DNA of 8,892 nt from Clostridia bacterium. Lineage in GTDB: Bacteria > Bacillota > Clostridia > Saccharofermentanales > UBA5734. A program made the translations under genes and the position numbers. Under the pieces are notes generated by a model. It did not search any database, was not told the origin of the DNA, and worked only from the letters and a program-made list of their open reading frames with translations. This document shows, piece after piece, positions 4,931 to 8,892 of the stretch. The DNA is taken from NCBI GenBank assembly GCA_018056585.1, contig JAGPFK010000034.1, positions 1 to 8,892 of the forward strand, in the 5' to 3' direction. Numbering within the stretch: the first letter of the stretch is position 1; every line of letters starts with the position of its first letter.

Positions 4931-7900
4931 ATGGATAAAAAGCAGATGAATCGGCCAGATTGGCAAAATCCAGAAATTCTGCAGCGCGGGCGCGAACCTG
5001 CCAGAAGTGATTTCTTTATTTACCAGGATCGGCAAACAGCGCTGAGCGGACAGCGTGGGCAATCCGTGTATTATCGGCCATTAAATGGTATTTGGGCTTT
5101 TAAATGGCATCAAAGCCCTGCCGAATGGACGGAAAAGATGGTGGAAACGGATTATGATGACACAAGCTGGGATCGTATTCCAGTTCCATCTAACTGGCAG
5201 ATGCTGGGCTATGGACGTCCCCAATATACTAATGTCAACTATCCGTTCCCATACGACCCGCCTTATGTTCCGGACGAGACCCCCGTAGGCTGTTATCGAA
5301 AGCATTTTATTTTGCCGCCTTCCTGGGAAGGGAAAAAGGTTGTGATCCATTTTGCCGGCGTCAATTCATGTTTTGAGGTCTATCTGAATGGTTCATATAT
5401 CGGCCTGTCCAAGGTTGCGCATATGCCGGCAGAATTCGATTTGACGCCGTTTTTGAAAAATGGCGATAATTGCCTTTTTGTTAAGGTTTATCAGTGGTGT
5501 GATGGCAGTTACCTGGAAGATCAGGATTTTTGGCGGTTGAGCGGTATTTTTCGTGATGTCTGCCTTTTGGCTTTTGAACCGGTTCATGTCCGCGATTGTT
5601 GGATTGAAGCGCTTCCTGCTGATCGTGCTGGCTGTGGTTCTCTTTCAGTTCATTTGGATCTGAGAAATCAAAGGGCTGATCAAACCTCTGTCATCCGGTT
5701 GTATCTCATCAAAGCCGATTCAGATCAGGTGCTGTGGCAATGTGAGCGAACGGTATGTCTGAAAGAGGGCGCAAAGTCCGCTTTTGATGAGATCTTTCAA
5801 ATAGATGGGATCGAATACTGGAATCCCGAAAAACCTGTTCTATACCGTTTCCTTGTTGAATTGGAGCCAGACATGAGTGAGATGACAACCTGGTACCCCT
5901 TCAGGATTGGTTTTCGGTCAGTCAAGCGATGCGGCACACAAGTGCTGGTCAATGACCGGCCGATCAAGCTGCGCGGGGTCAACCGCCATGATACACATGA
6001 CTTACTGGGTCATGTGACACCCATGCAAGATCTCATCAAAGACATCAAACTGATGAAGCAGCATAACATCAATACCGTGCGAACCAGCCATTATCCAAAC
6101 GATCCGCGCTGGCTTGATCTGTGTGATGAGTATGGCCTGTTTGTTATTGATGAAGCGGATCTCGAAACGCATGGGGACCATATGACAGGTTTTGCTTTAT
6201 CTTCAGACCCCGAATGGGAGGCAGCTTATGTTGACCGTGCGGAGCGAATGGTTCGTCGCGATCGAAATCACCCCTCGATTATATTTTGGTCGATGGGCAA
6301 TGAATCCGGCTATGGCAGCAATCATCTCCGTATGATTGAGCGTACCCGCGCTTTGGATAAAACGCGTTTGATTCACTATTGTGAAGCCGGCTGGAATCCT
6401 GAGGTGGATGTCATCAGCAGCATGTATCCGGTGGCTTACCCCTTGCCTTCTAAAGAGCGGTGTGACCTCAAGCCGAAACACGCTTTGGATCGCGATTATT
6501 CTGTTGCGGAGTATGCCCTGGCTGTTGATCGTCCCTATTTTATGTGCGAATACGCCCATGCTATGGGCAATGGACCCGGCAATCTTAAAGAGTACTGGGA
6601 TCTGATCGACGCCCATGATTCTTTACTGGGTGGATGTGTCTGGGAATGGGCTGATCACGGTATTCTAGCGGAAGATGAAGAGGGCCGCACCTTTTTTGCC
6701 TATGGCGGCGATTTTGGGGATGATCCAAACGATGGAGCCTTTTGCATCGACGGGCTGAACTATCCGGATCGCCGGCCGCATACAGGCCTGATGGAATTAA
6801 AAAAAGTTTACCAGCCGATCAAAATTGAGTGGGTCGATCAAACCAAAGGGATCATATCTGTAACCAACCGGAGATTATTCACAGATCTGTCTGATCTTGA
6901 TGCATCTTATTCCATCTTGCGATGTGGCCGGCAAATCGCTTTTGGAACATTGGATCTTTTAGGGCTCATGCCGGGTCAAACACGGCAGATCAAAATAGAT
7001 CTGCCTGAGATGGATCAGGCAGGAGACTGGCTCCTCAACATCAAGCTTTCGCAAAAACAGGATACATTGTGGGCAAACACCGGCTTTGTGGTGGCTGTCG
7101 AACAGTTCGTTTTACAACAAGGGGTTCGGCAACTGCAATCATCAGAGCAGCCCGGGTCGTTGTCTGTATCGGTGTTGGATCGGTTGCTGCTGATTGAAGG
7201 GGAGACCTTCAAGATGACCTTTGACCGGAAAAAAGGCCTTATCTCTCAGTATAGCTGGCAAGGCCAGCCGATGATCACGGGTCCGGAAACTGTTCTTTGG
7301 CGAGCGCCAACGGATAATGATCTGGGTGGCGTTTGCATCGCTGAACAATGGAAAAAAGCGGGGCTTGATCACATCCAGGAAAGGCTTTTAGATCTTCATT
7401 TTGATCTTCAGCCTGATCAGGTCCGGATCACTTGCGTCAAAGCGCAGGCCGCGCCTTCGCAAAAGCCTGTTTGTCAAACGTCATGGACCTATATCGTGTT
7501 CAAAGACGGCTCCGTCTACCTCAAAACCCATTTTGAACCAAAGACGGACTTGCCTTATTTGCCGCGAATCGGACTGCGTTTTAAATTAGCGGGCAATCTG
7601 AATCTGGCAACCTGGTATGGCCGTGGCCCGCAGGAGAGTTATCCGGACAAAAAATCAGCGGCCTTAATCGGATGCTATCAATCCCTCGTTTGCGATCTCC
7701 ATGAACCTTATATCAGGCCTCAGGAAAACGGCGCACATGCCGATTGTCGTTGGTTCACCCTGACCGACGTACGCGGCTCAGGCCTCTTATTTTCCGCGCA
7801 GACGGTTTTTGGCTTTACGGCACATGACTACACCGCAGAAGCGTTGACGGCTGCCAGCCATGATCATGAACTAAAGCGTGATCCGGACTCTGTCTGGCTA

Positions 7901-8071
7901 ACCGTCGACGCGGCCATGAATGGCTTGGGCAGTAACAGCTGTGGGCCCGAACCTTTGCTGCAGTATCGCCTTTTGCCCCAACCTGTTTCTCTATCTATGT
8001 GTTTTAGACCATTTTGCGATGGACTTCTGAATGCATCTGAACATGCGTCAGAATGGCCAGTAGCTTTGTGA
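4931..8071 (+). CDS. lacZ: Beta-galactosidase, glycoside hydrolase family 2 (LacZ type)
   Basis: The 1046-residue protein is close in length to E. coli LacZ (about 1024) and shows the same domain order: sugar-binding jelly roll (~35-215), Ig-like domain (~220-325), catalytic TIM barrel (~327-620), a second Ig-like domain (~640-740) and the C-terminal beta-gal small-chain domain (~750-1035). The acid/base is Glu458 in FWSMGNESGYG and the nucleophile is Glu540 in CEYAHAMGNGPG. Glu412 and His414 in DEADLETHG correspond to magnesium ligands, and GGDFGDDPNDGAFCIDG and GLGSNSCGPEPLLQYR are further conserved blocks. It hydrolyses terminal beta-D-galactosides such as lactose; there is no signal peptide, so it acts in the cytosol on imported sugar. 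No permease, regulator or other sugar gene is adjacent, so it appears monocistronic. Regulation is suggested by its own promoter and the 27-bp palindrome. Galactoside preference among natural substrates cannot be read from the sequence. Confidence 0.97.
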   Translation: MDKKQMNRPDWQNPEILQRGREPARSDFFIYQDRQTALSGQRGQSVYYRPLNGIWAFKWHQSPAEWTEKMVETDYDDTSWDRIPVPSNWQMLGYGRPQYTNVNYPFPYDPPYVPDETPVGCYRKHFILPPSWEGKKVVIHFAGVNSCFEVYLNGSYIGLSKVAHMPAEFDLTPFLKNGDNCLFVKVYQWCDGSYLEDQDFWRLSGIFRDVCLLAFEPVHVRDCWIEALPADRAGCGSLSVHLDLRNQRADQTSVIRLYLIKADSDQVLWQCERTVCLKEGAKSAFDEIFQIDGIEYWNPEKPVLYRFLVELEPDMSEMTTWYPFRIGFRSVKRCGTQVLVNDRPIKLRGVNRHDTHDLLGHVTPMQDLIKDIKLMKQHNINTVRTSHYPNDPRWLDLCDEYGLFVIDEADLETHGDHMTGFALSSDPEWEAAYVDRAERMVRRDRNHPSIIFWSMGNESGYGSNHLRMIERTRALDKTRLIHYCEAGWNPEVDVISSMYPVAYPLPSKERCDLKPKHALDRDYSVAEYALAVDRPYFMCEYAHAMGNGPGNLKEYWDLIDAHDSLLGGCVWEWADHGILAEDEEGRTFFAYGGDFGDDPNDGAFCIDGLNYPDRRPHTGLMELKKVYQPIKIEWVDQTKGIISVTNRRLFTDLSDLDASYSILRCGRQIAFGTLDLLGLMPGQTRQIKIDLPEMDQAGDWLLNIKLSQKQDTLWANTGFVVAVEQFVLQQGVRQLQSSEQPGSLSVSVLDRLLLIEGETFKMTFDRKKGLISQYSWQGQPMITGPETVLWRAPTDNDLGGVCIAEQWKKAGLDHIQERLLDLHFDLQPDQVRITCVKAQAAPSQKPVCQTSWTYIVFKDGSVYLKTHFEPKTDLPYLPRIGLRFKLAGNLNLATWYGRGPQESYPDKKSAALIGCYQSLVCDLHEPYIRPQENGAHADCRWFTLTDVRGSGLLFSAQTVFGFTAHDYTAEALTAASHDHELKRDPDSVWLTVDAAMNGLGSNSCGPEPLLQYRLLPQPVSLSMCFRPFCDGLLNASEHASEWPVAL

Positions 8072-8111
8072 ATCAAGATTTGCAATATCTGCTTAAAAAT
8101 CGTCTATTCCG

Positions 8112-8144
8112 AACAGGCCGGGTTGTCCAAAAGCCCGGCCTGTT
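8112..8144 (+). terminator. GC-rich hairpin after lacZ, probable terminator with weak T tract
   Basis: AACAGGCCGGG (8112-8122) pairs perfectly with CCCGGCCTGTT (8134-8144), an 11-bp stem with an 11-base loop, 40 bases after the lacZ stop. The position and stability fit a terminator, but only GTTGCATCCC follows, with no T run, so termination may be factor-assisted or the hairpin may instead protect the mRNA 3' end. On the minus strand a T5 occurs only about 13 bases beyond the stem. Confidence 0.55.
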
Positions 8145-8193
8145 GCATCCCAATGATCTAGAAATGACAATCAGGCTGTTGATGCCGTTTAAT

Positions 8194-8209
8194 ATACAAT
8201 ATCTTGTAT
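8194..8209. promoter_or_regulatory. NrdR box 1
   Basis: ATACAATATCTTGTAT is a nearly palindromic 16-mer matching the NrdR-box pattern (ACA-C-A/T-ATAT-A/T-G-TGT). NrdR is the ATP/dATP-sensing repressor of bacterial ribonucleotide reductase genes. It lies upstream of the -35 element of the nrdD promoter and 31 bp from box 2. Confidence 0.8.
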
Positions 8210-8224
8210 GTATTGCTGCATTAT

Positions 8225-8240
8225 CTACAATATGTTGACA
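8225..8240. promoter_or_regulatory. NrdR box 2
   Basis: CTACAATATGTTGACA matches the same pattern slightly less well. Its 31-bp centre-to-centre distance from box 1, three helical turns, is the typical arrangement of paired NrdR boxes. Its last six bases are the TTGACA of the promoter, so a bound repressor would cover the -35 element. Confidence 0.8.
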
Positions 8241-8263
8241 TTGCAAACACAGATTGTTAAAAT
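8235..8263 (+). promoter_or_regulatory. Strong nrdD promoter
   Basis: A perfect TTGACA (8235-8240) is followed after 17 bases by TAAAAT (8258-8263), preceded by TG one base upstream (extended -10). Transcription would start near 8270, about 28 nt before the nrdD ATG. Confidence 0.78.
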
Positions 8264-8297
8264 TTAAAAAAAGGCCGGATGGCCACGGGAGGTACAG

Positions 8298-8892
8298 ATG
8301 ATCACACAGATCAGAAAAAGAGATGGACGCATTGTTCCTTTTCAAAGTGAAAAAATCACCTGGGCCATTTTTAAGGCAGCCAATGCTGTTGGCGGCAATG
8401 ATTGGAGCATCGCCGAAAATCTGACTCGGCAAGTGATCTCGCTGGCGGAGCAAAAGGCACAAGATACAATCGTTGATGTTGAAGGCATTCAAGATCTGGT
8501 AGAAAAAGTCTTAATAGAAAACGGCCATGCAAGAACGGCCAAAGCATACATCCTCTACCGGGAGAAGCGACGGTCCGCACGCGAATCCAATGCTCTGATC
8601 GGGGCGACCATCAATATGTTTTCTGATTATCTGGATGATAAAGACTGGCAGATTCAGGAAAACGCAAATACCCAGCGATCCATTAACGGTATGAACAATT
8701 ATGTTCGCGAGACCTTTACAAAACAGTATTGGCTTCATGAAATCTATCCGACCGAAATACGAGAAGCCCATCTTTCCGGCGATTTGCATCTTCATGATCT
8801 GGGGTTTTTCGGGCCTTATTGCGCGGGTTGGGATCTGCGCCAGTTGCTCAGGGATGGGTTTGGAGGCGTGCCCGGGAAAGTTGAATCCAGTC
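8298..8892 (+). CDS. nrdD: Anaerobic (class III) ribonucleoside-triphosphate reductase, N-terminal part
   Basis: An open frame runs from the ATG at 8298 to the window end (198 codons), so the 3' part is missing. GGGAGG at 8287-8292, five bases ahead, sets the start. Residues ~1-92 form an ATP-cone regulatory domain (ITQIRKRDGRIVPFQSEKI, later HARTAKAYILYREKR), where ATP/dATP binding controls activity. The NrdD catalytic domain then begins with NANTQRSINGMNNYVRETF, IYPTEIREAHLSGDLHLHDLGFF and YCAGWDLRQLL, hallmark blocks of class III enzymes. The enzyme reduces ribonucleoside triphosphates to deoxyribonucleotides in the cytosol under anoxia, using a glycyl radical installed by the radical-SAM activase NrdG; the active-site thiyl cysteine, zinc-binding cysteines and radical glycine lie beyond the window. 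The paired NrdR boxes upstream support both identity and nucleotide-level control. An nrdG gene is expected downstream but cannot be seen. Confidence 0.95.
   Translation, partial: MITQIRKRDGRIVPFQSEKITWAIFKAANAVGGNDWSIAENLTRQVISLAEQKAQDTIVDVEGIQDLVEKVLIENGHARTAKAYILYREKRRSARESNALIGATINMFSDYLDDKDWQIQENANTQRSINGMNNYVRETFTKQYWLHEIYPTEIREAHLSGDLHLHDLGFFGPYCAGWDLRQLLRDGFGGVPGKVESS

Noticed and set aside
6203..6616. 137-residue minus-strand open frame inside lacZ
   Set aside because: It is a shadow of the conserved LacZ catalytic barrel; both LacZ catalytic glutamates are encoded across this stretch on the plus strand.
8204..8231. Alternative nrdD promoter TTGTAT-16-TACAAT
   Set aside because: It consists of bases belonging to the NrdR boxes themselves and matches consensus less well than TTGACA-17-TAAAAT just downstream.
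8053..8238. Small plus-strand open frame between lacZ and nrdD
   Set aside because: It overlaps the lacZ end, the hairpin and the NrdR boxes and has no ribosome binding site or recognisable protein.
1..8892. CRISPR arrays, insertion sequences, attachment sites or phage genes
   Set aside because: No spaced direct repeats, transposase- or integrase-like proteins or terminal inverted repeats were seen; the tRNA has no adjacent integrase or partial tRNA copy.

Overview
The window reads as chromosomal DNA of a low- to mid-GC Gram-positive anaerobe, most likely a member of the Clostridia/Firmicutes. The support is indirect: strong AGGAGG-type ribosome binding sites, a Firmicutes-style lipoprotein, an anaerobic (class III) ribonucleotide reductase gene preceded by paired NrdR boxes, a PyrE-like phosphoribosyltransferase of a type I associate with Lachnospiraceae/Clostridia, and a tRNA gene with an encoded CCA end. 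No mobile element, CRISPR array, rRNA gene or phage gene was seen. Genes are dense and no gene-free stretch exceeds about 230 bases.

Layout. (1) 1-999: the 3' part of a large plus-strand gene cut by the window edge. It resembles a clan GH-A/GH51-like glycosidase barrel with a C-terminal beta domain, but the usual Gly-Asn-Glu acid/base motif appears degenerate. (2) 1150-2367: a probable two-gene operon of an orotate-phosphoribosyltransferase-like protein with an atypical PRPP loop and an unrecognised acidic 184-residue protein. It has a promoter-like -10 box and two mutually exclusive leader hairpins. (3) 2382-2538: a minus-strand tRNA-Val(GAC) transcription unit with a perfect consensus promoter and an intrinsic terminator. 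(4) 2594-3427: a WG-repeat lipoprotein whose 3' end overlaps by 12 bp the convergent minus-strand gene at 3416-4744, an HI0933/BaiN-type flavoprotein. (5) 4780-4892: back-to-back divergent promoters and a perfect 13-bp inverted repeat in front of lacZ. (6) 4931-8071: a complete GH2 beta-galactosidase followed by a GC-rich hairpin. (7) 8194-8892: two NrdR boxes 31 bp apart, a strong promoter and the first 198 codons of nrdD, cut by the window edge.

The genes do not form one pathway. They look like several independent units: carbohydrate hydrolysis (lacZ and possibly the first gene), nucleotide metabolism (the PyrE-like gene and nrdD), translation (tRNA-Val), an envelope lipoprotein and a flavin oxidoreductase. 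I did not find a clear new multi-gene system. The best leads are the non-canonical PyrE-like protein with its unknown partner and leader hairpins, the large lacZ-proximal palindrome, and the apparently acid/base-less GH51-like protein.
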